Below the pieces are notes generated by a model, which was given only the letters and a program-made list of their open reading frames with translations, did no database searches and was not told the origin of the DNA. Position numbers and translations under genes: made by a program. A stretch of 64,000 nucleotides of DNA from Thermococcus sp. 4557 (lineage in GTDB: Archaea; Methanobacteriota_B; Thermococci; Thermococcales; Thermococcaceae). Positions 54,212 through 62,699 of the stretch are shown piece by piece (the stretch's first letter is position 1; each line of letters begins with the position of its first letter). The DNA lies in assembly GCF_000221185.1 (NCBI RefSeq), contig NC_015865.1, forward strand, positions 1,240,001 through 1,304,000, written 5' to 3'.

Positions 54212-54884
54212 GCTCACGCCTTATCACCTCCAGGGCTTCGATGAGGTCTTTGACCACGTAGTCCGCGTGTTTGGCGAGCCTTCCGCGGAAGTATCCCCTC
54301 TGAACCAGTATCGTCGTCGCCCCAATCTCCCTGCCCCCGCGCATGTCGGTGTCGTCCCTGTCCCCGACCATGTAAACTTCATCATCGGGGAAGAGCCTGC
54401 GGGCAAGGCGGAAGTTGTGGGGTTCGAGCTTGCTGTGGCCGGTTTCACCGCTTATTATCAGCGCGTCGAAATAGTCCTTTATCCCGAGGTACTCCAGCTT
54501 CTTCCTCTGCCACTTGGTGGAGGAGTCCGTAATGAGAACGAGCCGCGCACCCATGGCTTTGAGACCCCTCAGGAAGGGGATAGCGTCCGGGTAGAGCTTC
54601 AGATTGGAAAAGAACACCCTATCGACCAGTTCTGTTATATCATCCAGCTCGTCCGGGCTGATTTTGGCGTAGACCTTGCTCATCACCCTCTCGACGAGCT
54701 TATCGAAGTCCAGGGTGTGGAATTCCCTCGACTGTTCCAGCTCCCGGTAGCGGGCCGTGAGAATGTAGAAGAACGCCCTGAACTTCCTCCGTCTGAGCAG
54801 ATAGGGTATCAGGCGGAGAACGCTGTACCTGCCGGCCTCCCAGGTGTTGCAGAGCGTGTCGTCGAGGTCAACGAGCACAAGCAT
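54189..54884 (-). CDS. HAD-superfamily hydrolase
   Basis: 231 residues. Motif I is VLVDLDDTLCNTW (nucleophile Asp6), motif II LVLITDSST, motif III a Lys in GHSKLEPHNF, and motif IV MVGDRDDTDMRGG. The helical cap lies between motifs I and II (about 20-100). The substrate is unknown. Its overlap with the dolichol-kinase-like gene hints at a linked lipid-phosphate task, but that is only context. Confidence 0.85.
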   Translation of the reverse strand: MLVLVDLDDTLCNTWEAGRYSVLRLIPYLLRRRKFRAFFYILTARYRELEQSREFHTLDFDKLVERVMSKVYAKISPDELDDITELVDRVFFSNLKLYPDAIPFLRGLKAMGARLVLITDSSTKWQRKKLEYLGIKDYFDALIISGETGHSKLEPHNFRLARRLFPDDEVYMVGDRDDTDMRGGREIGATTILVQRGYFRGRLAKHADYVVKDLIEALEVIRREHEKRAEA

Positions 54885-54964
54885 GTTAAAGAATCCCCAC
54901 GGGTCGTTTTAATCCTTTGGGTTCGGCGCTAAGTTTTAAAAGGTGGAAGGGAAGCCCATACCGT

Positions 54965-55213
54965 ATGGATGGGAAAACGCTGATACTGAGCGGGATGGCG
55001 CTTATATTCATCGGCTTCCTGTTAGTTTTCATTGGGACCCTCGTTTCTGCCCTCGGAGGAGAGGCGGACGTTGAGGGGGGCGGGGTGATAATGATAGGCC
55101 CCATTCCGATAATATTCGGGACAAGCAGGGGGGCCGCTGGGCTCGCGGCAGTACTGGCGATAATACTCATGGCGCTCTGGCTGATCACAGCCCTGCTGAC
55201 GAGGGGGGACTGA
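54965..55213 (+). CDS. Small two-helix membrane protein (DUF131/TIGR00304-like)
   Basis: 82 residues. Two hydrophobic helices (SGMALIFIGFLLVFIGTLV and GLAAVLAIILMALWLITALL) flank a conserved-looking GGGVIMIGPIPIIFGTS turn, the mark of this archaeal family of unknown function. A TATA-like AAGTTTTAAAAGG (54931-54943) predicts a start of transcription at the ATG, so a leaderless message. It is followed after 1 nt by the antiporter gene, probably in one transcript. Confidence 0.8.
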   Translation: MDGKTLILSGMALIFIGFLLVFIGTLVSALGGEADVEGGGVIMIGPIPIIFGTSRGAAGLAAVLAIILMALWLITALLTRGD

Positions 55214-55214
55214 C

Positions 55215-56390
55215 GTGGACTTCCTGGCGGCGCTCGCGATTCTTCTCGTTACGGCAAAGAGCATAGAGTGGCTCTTTGAGAGGGTGGAGGTACACCCAAT
55301 AATAGCCCACGTCCTCACGGGAATACTCCTGGGGCCATTCGTCCTCGGAGTGATCGAACCGACGGATGACCTGAGGGTTCTCGCCGAGTTCGGGCTGATA
55401 ATGATGATGCTCTACATGGGACTCACCAGCAACTTCTCCGCCATAGCCCAGAACACCAAGAAGGCGGTGGTCGTTGCGGCCCTTGGAGTGGCGTTCTCCT
55501 TCGCCCTGGGCTTCCTAACCGTCGAGGTGGCCGGGAAAGGAACCACGGCGGCAATATTCATCGGGGTAACCCTCGGAAACACCGCGATAGAGGTAACCAG
55601 CGGCGTCCTTGTGAAGGAACGTGTGAGGAGGGAGGTCTCGTCGATACTCATGGGGGCCGCCTTTGCCGATGACATAATGGCCGTTTACCTCATAGGTATA
55701 ATCACCGCCCTTGCGGGAGGGGGGCTCGACGCGGCTTCCTTTGGAATACTGACGGTCAAGATATTCGCATTCATAGCCGCGACGCTTCTGGTATCTGAAT
55801 ACATCTTCAAGAGGTCCCGGTGGTTTTACTCCATCGTCAAGAACCTCAACGTGTTCTTCACCTTCACGCTCATCCTGACCTTCACCCTGGCCATAATAGC
55901 CCAGTGGGCGGGCCTCAACCAGATAATAGGCGCCTACCTCGCGGGCCTCACCATAAGCCGCCTCCGCGAGAGGAAGGACCCGCTCGTCGTGACGAGGATA
56001 AAGCTCAACGAACTCATAAACGACCTCCAGGTCGTTCTCACCGAGTTCTTCATACCCCTGTTCTTCATCTACGTCGGGCTGATGTTCAACCCGCCCCTGG
56101 CCGACATAAGCCTGGCCCTCATAGCGGCACTCTACCTCGCGGCGGTGATGGGCAAGCTCATCGGCTGCGGCCTCGGCGCGAGGCTCTTTGGCCTGAACTG
56201 GAGGGACTCGATAACGATAGGTATCGGAATGGGCGGCAGGGGAAGCCTAGAGCTGGCCATACTCACGTTCGGCCTCTCGGCGGGCCTCATAGACCAGGTT
56301 CTCTTCGCGAGCGTCATAGCGGTCTCCATGCTCACCGCGCTGACAACACCGGTGTTCTTCAAGGGCTACCTGAAGAGGGCAAAGGCTTAA
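55215..56390 (+). CDS. CPA2-family cation:proton antiporter
   Basis: 391 residues, GTG start 1 nt after the DUF131-like stop. About twelve helices. The ion site helix reads GAAFADDIMAVYLIGIITAL, with the Asp-Asp pair, and the N-terminus has HVLTGILLGPFVLGVI. It is more distant from the two antiporters at 38-40 kb than those are from each other, because their shared AAAVVDDVLGI block is replaced. Ion specificity is not evident. Confidence 0.87.
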   Translation: MDFLAALAILLVTAKSIEWLFERVEVHPIIAHVLTGILLGPFVLGVIEPTDDLRVLAEFGLIMMMLYMGLTSNFSAIAQNTKKAVVVAALGVAFSFALGFLTVEVAGKGTTAAIFIGVTLGNTAIEVTSGVLVKERVRREVSSILMGAAFADDIMAVYLIGIITALAGGGLDAASFGILTVKIFAFIAATLLVSEYIFKRSRWFYSIVKNLNVFFTFTLILTFTLAIIAQWAGLNQIIGAYLAGLTISRLRERKDPLVVTRIKLNELINDLQVVLTEFFIPLFFIYVGLMFNPPLADISLALIAALYLAAVMGKLIGCGLGARLFGLNWRDSITIGIGMGGRGSLELAILTFGLSAGLIDQVLFASVIAVSMLTALTTPVFFKGYLKRAKA

Positions 56391-56427
56391 ATTCGGGGGA
56401 TAAAACTAGGCACAGGCTGGTGAGACC

Positions 56428-57582
56428 ATGTTCCCGAAGAAAGGAGCGAGCGAAGAGGAAGTTCTGGCGGAGCTGGAGGAGAAGACGTCGGAGGACCTGA
56501 CCTTTGATTCAGGCAGGATCCTCGGCTCGATGTGCACAAATCCACATCCCTTCGCCGCCGAGGTGGTGCGGCGTTACATCGATAGGAACCTCGGAGACCC
56601 TGGACTGCACGTTGGAAGCCAGAGGGTGGAGAGAGAGGCAATATCAATGCTGTCCAGCCTTCTTGGCCTCGAAAGAGGCTACGGGAACATAGTCTCAGGG
56701 GGAACCGAGGCCAACATCCTCGCCGTGAGGGCGTTCCGCAACCTGGCGGATGTGGAGAACCCCGAGCTGATTCTCCCCAGAAGCGCCCATTTCTCGTTCC
56801 TAAAAGCGAGCGAGATGCTGAAGGTCCGGCTCGTCTGGGCGGACCTGCGGGAGGACTACTCCGTCGACGTGAGGGATGTTGAGGAAAAGATAACCTCCAA
56901 CACAATAGGCATCGTTGGAATCGCCGGAACCACCGGCCTGGGAGTTGTGGACGACATTCCGGCCCTGAGCGATCTGGCCCTGGACTACGGGCTTCCCCTC
57001 CACGTTGATGCGGCCTTCGGGGGCTTCGTCATTCCCTTCGCCAAGGCCCTGGGATACGATATCCCGGACTTCGATTTCAGGCTGAGGGGCGTCAAGAGCG
57101 TAACCATAGACCCCCACAAGATGGGCATGGTCCCCATCCCGGCGGGAGGGATAATATTCCGCGAGAAGCGGTTCCTGGAGGCGATAAGCGTTCCCGCGCC
57201 ATACCTCGCCGGCGGCAAGGTCTGGCAGGCGACGATAACGGGTACGAGACCAGGAGCACAGGCACTGGCGGTGTGGGCGATGATAAAGCACCTCGGATTC
57301 GAGGGCTACACCGAGATCGTCAAGCGGGCCATGGAGCTGAGCAGGTGGTTCGCGGGCGAGCTCAAGAGGATCCCAGGAATCCACCTCATCCGCGAGCCGG
57401 TTCTCAACATCGTTTCCTTCGGGGCAAAGAACCTGGAAGAGGTCGAGGAGGAGCTTAAGAAGCGCGGCTGGGGTGTGAGCGCCCACAGGGGGTACATCAG
57501 GATCGTCATGATGCCCCACGTTAGAAGGGAGCATCTGGAGGCGTTTTTGATGGACCTGAGGGAGGCAGTCGGGGCACGATAA
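56428..57582 (+). CDS. mfnA: L-aspartate/L-tyrosine decarboxylase (MfnA family)
   Basis: 384 residues, PLP enzyme of the group II decarboxylase fold. The cofactor lysine is Lys231 in TIDPHKMGMVP. Earlier landmarks are VSGGTEANILAVRA and GTTGLGVVDDI, and LHVDAAFGGFVIP has the Asp contacting the pyridine nitrogen. In Thermococcus kodakarensis the homologue was shown to decarboxylate aspartate to beta-alanine for coenzyme A. Methanogen relatives use tyrosine for methanofuran, which Thermococcus lacks. GGTGAG precedes the ATG. Confidence 0.92.
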   Translation: MFPKKGASEEEVLAELEEKTSEDLTFDSGRILGSMCTNPHPFAAEVVRRYIDRNLGDPGLHVGSQRVEREAISMLSSLLGLERGYGNIVSGGTEANILAVRAFRNLADVENPELILPRSAHFSFLKASEMLKVRLVWADLREDYSVDVRDVEEKITSNTIGIVGIAGTTGLGVVDDIPALSDLALDYGLPLHVDAAFGGFVIPFAKALGYDIPDFDFRLRGVKSVTIDPHKMGMVPIPAGGIIFREKRFLEAISVPAPYLAGGKVWQATITGTRPGAQALAVWAMIKHLGFEGYTEIVKRAMELSRWFAGELKRIPGIHLIREPVLNIVSFGAKNLEEVEEELKKRGWGVSAHRGYIRIVMMPHVRREHLEAFLMDLREAVGAR

Positions 57583-57606
57583 CGCGATCCGTGACGGAGG
57601 TCCGAG

Positions 57607-58467
57607 CTACTCCGTAACCCCCTTTATGTCCACGTGAACGAAGGCGACCTCAACCTCGGGGAGGCTCTCTATAACCCTTTTAACCTCCTCGCTGACGTCG
57701 TGGGCCTCTTTGAGGCTCAGCTCAGGGGGCACCTCTATGTGGAGCTCGACGTGAAGCTTGCTGCCGACGTAGTGGGCCCTCAAATCGTGGATGCCGAGAA
57801 CGTTCGGGACACCCAGAGCGCGCTCCTTTATTTCCTCGCAGACCTCAAAGGGCGGGGCCTGCCCCGTCAGGTAGCGGACGTTCTCAAGGATTATGTCAAG
57901 TGAGACCTTTAGGAGGAAGACCGCGACGACGAGGCCCGCAATGGAGTCCCCGTACATAAAACCGAGTTCCTGGGCACCGAGACCGATTAGAACCGCAACG
58001 CTGCTCAGTGCATCGCTCCTGTGGTGGTAGGCATCGGCGACGAGTATCTGACTGTCCAGCTTTCTGCCGACGCGGACGGAGTAGCGGAACATGAGCTCCT
58101 TGGAGAGTATCGAGAACAGGGCGACGCCGAGCATTACGGAGTTGACCTCTATGGCCCCACCCGCAACTATCCTGTAAACCGCATCGCGGCCTATCTCGTA
58201 CGCCACTATTATAAGCGCTTCCCCAATCAGGAAGGCCACCAGGGGCTCAAAGCGGGAGTGGCCAAAGGGATGGCTTTTGTCGGGCGGTTTTGAGGATATC
58301 CTAATGCCCGCGTAGCCGATGACGCTCGTGATAACGTCGCTTAAGGAGTGGACGCCGTCGGATATCAGGGCGATGCTGGAGTACATGAAGCCCACGGCTA
58401 GCTTGAGCAGGGAAAGGAGAACGTTGCCGATGATACTGACCCAGATGGGCTTGTACACCTCCTCCAT
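57607..58467 (-). CDS. Cation diffusion facilitator metal transporter
   Basis: 286 residues. Six membrane helices with the metal site Asp residues in ISDGVHSLSDVITS (helix 2) and YHHRSDALSSVAVL (helix 5, HxxxD). The cytoplasmic C-terminal domain (about 200-286, LRAHYVGSKLHVELHIEVPP) binds metal and dimerises. Zn or Mn/Fe specificity is not clear. The longer frame to 58533 is rejected: GGTGGT lies just before ATG 58467. Confidence 0.9.
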   Translation of the reverse strand: MEEVYKPIWVSIIGNVLLSLLKLAVGFMYSSIALISDGVHSLSDVITSVIGYAGIRISSKPPDKSHPFGHSRFEPLVAFLIGEALIIVAYEIGRDAVYRIVAGGAIEVNSVMLGVALFSILSKELMFRYSVRVGRKLDSQILVADAYHHRSDALSSVAVLIGLGAQELGFMYGDSIAGLVVAVFLLKVSLDIILENVRYLTGQAPPFEVCEEIKERALGVPNVLGIHDLRAHYVGSKLHVELHIEVPPELSLKEAHDVSEEVKRVIESLPEVEVAFVHVDIKGVTE

Positions 58468-58567
58468 GGTACCACCGTGATGGGTCCGCAGTCCCATAAA
58501 GACCCGGGCGGCGGATTTTATTAGGTTTTCCAATTTTATTAGGTTAATCGAAAAAAGACTGTAAACG

Positions 58568-58628
58568 GGCGGTCAGTCCGTCACTCCATCATCACGAGCC
58601 TCAGGCAAGGCTGAACTCATCATCCCAG
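58568..58628 (-). ncRNA. C/D box guide sRNA, predicted 16S rRNA guide
   Basis: Minus strand: C box ATGATGA (58623-58617), 12-nt guide GTTCAGCCTTGC, D' CTGA (58604-58601), 5-nt spacer, C' GTGATGA (58595-58589), 12-nt guide TGGAGTGACGGA, D CTGA (58576-58573). All boxes are perfect. A TATA-like CCCTTTTAAGG (58646-58656) would start transcription just before the C box. The first guide is complementary over 11 nt to GCAAGGCTGAA, the sequence I recall in archaeal 16S rRNA before the conserved AAACTTAAAGG region. The N+5 rule points to the fifth base (G). Confidence 0.85.
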
Positions 58629-58655
58629 AAAAGGTTGGGGATGGGCCTTAAAAGG

Positions 58656-58716
58656 GTTGCTCAGAGATCACCTTTCCGTCCTCATCAATCGGTTCGCCCA
58701 TCACTCATCATCGCGT
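58656..58716 (-). ncRNA. Second tandem C/D box-like sRNA
   Basis: Minus strand: C box ATGATGA (58711-58705), C' TGATGA (58687-58682) and D CTGA (58664-58661), with a degenerate D' (CCGA, 58692-58689). The C-to-D core is 51 nt, the same as the neighbouring sRNA. A TATA-like GTTTTAAGGC (58734-58743) is placed to start near the C box. The D' guide region matches GTTCGCCCAT, a sequence conserved in 23S rRNA, over 10 nt. Confidence 0.5.
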
Positions 58717-58822
58717 TGTGAAATTGTTGAAGAGCCTTAAAACGATTGTCATCGAGAAACCCTATGAACATTCCCACAAGAAATGGAAATCTTTAAATAT
58801 TCGAGGCCCCTTTAATTAAATG

Positions 58823-58839
58823 TCATTAAATATCATTAA
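58823..58839 (+). promoter_or_regulatory. Direct repeats before the RHH-like gene
   Basis: TCATTAA occurs at 58823-58829 and 58833-58839, exactly 10 bp apart, near the start predicted from TATA-like ATCTTTAAATATTC (58789-58802). Ribbon-helix-helix proteins commonly bind such short repeats one turn apart, so autoregulation is possible. Confidence 0.4.
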
Positions 58840-58856
58840 GACTGGAGGTGCCGGCT

Positions 58857-59084
58857 ATGGCTGAGGAGAAGAAGTACACCACAGTTTCCATACCAAAGCC
58901 CCTCTACGACAAGATTAAGGCCAGGATAGATGGCACAGGCTTCACTTCAGTTTCTGACTACGTCACCTACGTCCTCCGTGAGGTTCTGGCGAGCCTCGAA
59001 GAGGAGGAGAAGGAAGAAGTCTTCACCGAAGAGGAGGAAGAGAAGGTCAAGGAGAGGCTTCGCGCCCTCGGCTACCTTGACTGA
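58857..59084 (+). CDS. Ribbon-helix-helix-like small protein
   Basis: 75 residues. The N-terminus KKYTTVSIPKPLYDKIKARIDGTGFTSVSDYVTYVLREVL has the beta strand plus two helices of the CopG/RHH DNA-binding fold. The C-terminal third is very acidic (EEEEKEEVFTEEEEEK), which could neutralise or replace DNA contacts. GGAGGTG precedes ATG 58857. It is 25 nt upstream of sat and probably cotranscribed, so it may regulate the sulfate cluster. Confidence 0.75.
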   Translation: MAEEKKYTTVSIPKPLYDKIKARIDGTGFTSVSDYVTYVLREVLASLEEEEKEEVFTEEEEEKVKERLRALGYLD

Positions 59085-59109
59085 GGTCTTTCCTTTTTGA
59101 GGTGATACC

Positions 59110-60249
59110 ATGGTCTCAAAGCCCCACGGCGGAAGGCTCGTCAGAAGGCTCGTCGCTGAGAGGACCCGCGAGAGGATTCTAAGCGAGCAGAGAGAATACC
59201 CCCGCGTTCAGATTGAGCACGGGAGGGCCATAGACCTCGAGAACATTGCCCACGGTGTTTATTCGCCCCTCAAGGGCTTCCTCACGAGCGACGACTTCGA
59301 GAGCGTCCTCGACCACATGCGTCTGAGCGACGACACACCATGGACGATTCCGATAGTGCTCGACGTGAAGGAGAGGGCCTTCGACGAGGGCGACGCGATA
59401 CTACTGTATTACGATGACCTGCCGATAGCCAGGATGCACGTCGAGGAGATTTACACCTACGACAAGAGGGAATTCGCGGTCAATGTCTTCAAGACCGACG
59501 ACCCGGCCCACCCCGGAGTGGCTCGCGTTATGAACATGGGCGACTACCTCGTCGGCGGCGAGATTGAACTCCTCAACGAGCTCCCGAATCCCTTCGCCAA
59601 GTACACCCTCAGGCCAGTTGAAACAAGGGTTCTCTTCAAGGAGCGCGGATGGAAGACGATAGTCGCATTCCAGACGAGGAACGTTCCCCACCTCGGCCAC
59701 GAGTACGTGCAGAAAGCTGCCCTCACCTTCGTCGATGGCCTTTTCATCAACCCGGTTCTCGGAAGAAAGAAGAAGGGCGACTACCGCGATGAAGTCATAA
59801 TCAAGGCCTATGAAACGCTCTTCGAGCACTACTATCCCAAGGATGCGGCAACTTTGGCAACCGTCCGCTACGAGATGCGCTATGCCGGACCGAGGGAAGC
59901 CGTCCACCACGCGATAATGAGGAAGAACTTCGGTGCGACGCACTTCATCGTGGGAAGGGACCACGCAGGCGTTGGCGACTACTACGGGCCCTACGAAGCA
60001 TGGGATATGTTCAGCAACTTCCCAGACCTGGGAATAACCCCGATGTTCATCCGCGAGTCCTTCTACTGCAGGAAGTGCGGCGGCATGGTCAACGCGAAGA
60101 TATGCCCCCACGACAAGGAGTTCCACATCCACATAAGCGGCACCAAGCTCAGGAAGATGATAATGGCCGGCGAGCAGCCGCCGGAGTACATGATGCGGCC
60201 GGAGGTCTTCGAGGTCGTGAGGAGCTTCGAGAACCCGTTCGTTGAATGA
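59110..60249 (+). CDS. sat: Sulfate adenylyltransferase (ATP sulfurylase)
   Basis: 379 residues. It makes adenosine 5'-phosphosulfate from ATP and sulfate. The active-site motif FQTRNVPHLGHEY begins with Gln188 (QTRN and HxGH), and GRDHAGVGDYYG is the second nucleotide motif. A zinc site is seen in CRKCGGMVNAKICPH. It lacks the C-terminal APS-kinase domain, which is encoded separately downstream (cysC). The ATG follows AGGTGATACC. Confidence 0.96.
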   Translation: MVSKPHGGRLVRRLVAERTRERILSEQREYPRVQIEHGRAIDLENIAHGVYSPLKGFLTSDDFESVLDHMRLSDDTPWTIPIVLDVKERAFDEGDAILLYYDDLPIARMHVEEIYTYDKREFAVNVFKTDDPAHPGVARVMNMGDYLVGGEIELLNELPNPFAKYTLRPVETRVLFKERGWKTIVAFQTRNVPHLGHEYVQKAALTFVDGLFINPVLGRKKKGDYRDEVIIKAYETLFEHYYPKDAATLATVRYEMRYAGPREAVHHAIMRKNFGATHFIVGRDHAGVGDYYGPYEAWDMFSNFPDLGITPMFIRESFYCRKCGGMVNAKICPHDKEFHIHISGTKLRKMIMAGEQPPEYMMRPEVFEVVRSFENPFVE

Positions 60250-60279
60250 CCTTCACTATTTTTTTCCGGGGTGAGTTAG

Positions 60280-61215
60280 GTGAATCTAATCGTCCACCAC
60301 TGGGACACGGATGGGATAGCGTCGGCGGCCCTGCTGGTCAGGGCGCTCTCTCTGGAGGAGTTCACCAACATGACGGCCCAGATAGGTGAGTTCAGCTTCG
60401 ACGAGAGGATATGGGGGGCCATTGAGAGGGCCGAGAGGCTCTACGTTCTTGACTTCAACGTTCCGGAGGAGGTCGAGAAGGTCAGGGTTCCGACGCTCTT
60501 CATCGACCACCACACCCAGCCGAGGATCAAGAATCCGCTCGTGGAGCAGGTGAACCCCTCGCTGGAGGAGGAGTACTGGCCGGCCAACTCCCTCGTCGTC
60601 TCGGAGCACTTCGGAATATGGAACGCCTGGAGCGCCCTCGGCGTCGTTGGGGACATAGGCGAGAAGGCCTTTGGGCTGGAGAGGGTCAGAGAACTCCTGG
60701 GGAAAGGGGGAATCTCGCGGGAGGAAGCGCTGAGGCTCGTCGAGCTCATAGACTCCAACTACATCGCGGTGGATCGGGAGGCCGTCGAGGAAGCCGTTGG
60801 GGTGCTCCTGAGTCATCCCCTTAAGGAGCTCCTTGAGTACGAGCCGTGGGTGAAGAAAGCCGAGGCAATAAGGGACGCCATCGAGGGGGCGGTTTCAAAC
60901 GCCGGGGAGAGGAACGGCTTTGCCATCGTTCACTTTGAGAGCCCGTTCAACATAATCTCCAAGGTCGCGAGGAAGCTCGTCTGGGAGCTCGGTTACAGGG
61001 GCGCGGCCGTGGTCAACGAGAACTTCCACGGGAAGGCGCAGGTGTACTTTAGAATTTCAGGAAAAGAAGCCGAGAGAATAAACATGGCCGAGGTCATCGA
61101 GCGCGTTAGGGCTCTCGGAACCAACGCCGGCGGCAAGAGGGAAGTCCTCGGCTGCGTCTGTGAGAGGGATAAAATCGAGGATGTGCTCGCAATAATCGAG
61201 GAGTACCTGAGGTGA
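60280..61215 (+). CDS. DHH-family phosphoesterase
   Basis: 311 residues, GTG start. The DHH motifs are VHHWDTDGIASAALL (Asp9 and Asp11), YVLDFNVP and LFIDHHTQP, all Mn ligands. A DHHA1-like C-terminal part has GTNAGGKREVLGCV. Relatives include NrnA-type enzymes that hydrolyse nanoRNA and 3'-phosphoadenosine 5'-phosphate (pAp). Between sat and cysC, a pAp phosphatase would remove the by-product of PAPS-dependent sulfation. That role is inferred from context. Confidence 0.82.
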   Translation: MNLIVHHWDTDGIASAALLVRALSLEEFTNMTAQIGEFSFDERIWGAIERAERLYVLDFNVPEEVEKVRVPTLFIDHHTQPRIKNPLVEQVNPSLEEEYWPANSLVVSEHFGIWNAWSALGVVGDIGEKAFGLERVRELLGKGGISREEALRLVELIDSNYIAVDREAVEEAVGVLLSHPLKELLEYEPWVKKAEAIRDAIEGAVSNAGERNGFAIVHFESPFNIISKVARKLVWELGYRGAAVVNENFHGKAQVYFRISGKEAERINMAEVIERVRALGTNAGGKREVLGCVCERDKIEDVLAIIEEYLR

Positions 61216-61220
61216 GGAGA

Positions 61221-62651
61221 ATGGAGTTTGAAAGGAAAGTTAAGGAGGGAATGGAGCGGACGAAGAAGGTGCTCGTCATAGGCCTCGACTCCGCCCCGCC
61301 AGAGCTCCTGTTCAACCGCTTCATCGACGACATGCCCAACGTGAAGAGGCTCCTGGAAAAGTCCGTCTACGGCCCGATGCAGACGGGAATCCCCGCGATA
61401 ACCATCCCGATGTGGATGGTGATGGTCACGGGAAAGACGGCTGGAGAGCTCGGTCTCTACGGCTTCAGGCACAGGACGGGCTATTCCTACACGGACTACT
61501 GGATAGCCCACAGCAGGAAGGTGAAGGAGCCGACCCTCTGGGACTATCTCGGCGAGCGTGGAAAGAAGTCGATAATAGTGGGCGTCCCACCGACCTACCC
61601 GCCGAAGCCGATCAACGGCCACCTCGTGAGCTGCTTCATAACGCCCGATGCAAGTGTCGACTACACATACCCGAAGGAGCTCAAGGGCGAGATTGAGCGC
61701 CTTGTCGGCGAGTACATCTTCGACGTCCCCTTCAGAAGGGAAGCTAAGGACGAGGTCAGGGACGGCATCTGGGAGATGACAGAAAAGCGCTTCGAGGTCA
61801 TCCGCTACCTCATCCAAGAGAAGGAGTGGGACTACTTCCACTTCGTCGAGATTGGCCTTGACAGGCTCCACCACGCCTTCTGGCGCTATTTTGACCCGAA
61901 CCACCACCTCTACCCCGGGAAGGGGAACAAGTACGAGAACGTCATCCCCGACTACTACAAGCTCCTTGACAAGGAGATAGGCGAGACGCTCAAGCTCATA
62001 GACCTCGACGAGACGGCCGTGTTCATAGTTTCGGACCACGGGATAAAGGCCATGCACGGCAACTTCGCGGTGAACCAGTGGCTGGCCGAGGAGGGCCTGC
62101 TGAAGGTCAGGAACCCCGAGGTTCTCCACGACGGAAAGGTCAAGCGCTTCGAGAGCCTCGACGTGGACTGGAAGGAAACCACCGCCTGGGGCTGGGGCGG
62201 CTACTACTCGCGCGTCTTCCTCAACGTCCTCGGAAGGGAGAAGGAGGGCAAGATACCCCTCTCCAGGTTCGAGAAGGTGAGGGACGAGGTTGCCGAGCAG
62301 ATAAAGTCAATACGCGGCCCGAACGGCGAGAAGTGGGACACCAAGGTGTTCTATCCGGAGGACATCTATCCGATAGCGAAGGGAAGCAAGCCGGACATAA
62401 TGGTCTACTTCGACAACCTCAACTGGCGCGCGGCTGGAACCGTCGGCCACCCGAGCAACTATCTGCCCGAGAACGACACCGGGCCGGACGATGCCAACCA
62501 CTCCGAGTTCGGAGTGTTCTCGATGTATTTACCTGGCTTCGACGAGAGTAAAGCAACACAGCTCACCATCTATGACTTCGCTCCAACCATGCTCAGACTC
62601 TTCGGCATAGAGGAGCCTCTCGCCAGTATGCACGGAAGGAGCATCCTCTGA
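61221..62651 (+). CDS. Alkaline-phosphatase-superfamily phosphodiesterase/nucleotide pyrophosphatase
   Basis: 476 residues. Metal ligands appear in VLVIGLDSAPPELL (Asp), the nucleophile region TGIPAITIPMW (probably Thr), and VFIVSDHGIKAM (Asp-His). A late His is found in SVLDVF-adjacent sequence (DANHSEFGVFSM). No signal peptide, so cytoplasmic. ATG 61221 follows GGTGAGGA; ATG 61251 is an alternative. In the sulfate cluster it could act on nucleotide, phosphate or sulfate esters. Confidence 0.82.
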   Translation: MEFERKVKEGMERTKKVLVIGLDSAPPELLFNRFIDDMPNVKRLLEKSVYGPMQTGIPAITIPMWMVMVTGKTAGELGLYGFRHRTGYSYTDYWIAHSRKVKEPTLWDYLGERGKKSIIVGVPPTYPPKPINGHLVSCFITPDASVDYTYPKELKGEIERLVGEYIFDVPFRREAKDEVRDGIWEMTEKRFEVIRYLIQEKEWDYFHFVEIGLDRLHHAFWRYFDPNHHLYPGKGNKYENVIPDYYKLLDKEIGETLKLIDLDETAVFIVSDHGIKAMHGNFAVNQWLAEEGLLKVRNPEVLHDGKVKRFESLDVDWKETTAWGWGGYYSRVFLNVLGREKEGKIPLSRFEKVRDEVAEQIKSIRGPNGEKWDTKVFYPEDIYPIAKGSKPDIMVYFDNLNWRAAGTVGHPSNYLPENDTGPDDANHSEFGVFSMYLPGFDESKATQLTIYDFAPTMLRLFGIEEPLASMHGRSIL

Positions 62652-62699
62652 CCTTCAATCTTTCACCTTCCAATCAACGGCTGAAACGAGGTGAGTGTA

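Noticed and set aside
60993-62129. 378-codon minus-strand frame
   Set aside because: Antisense to the phosphodiesterase and the DHH gene.
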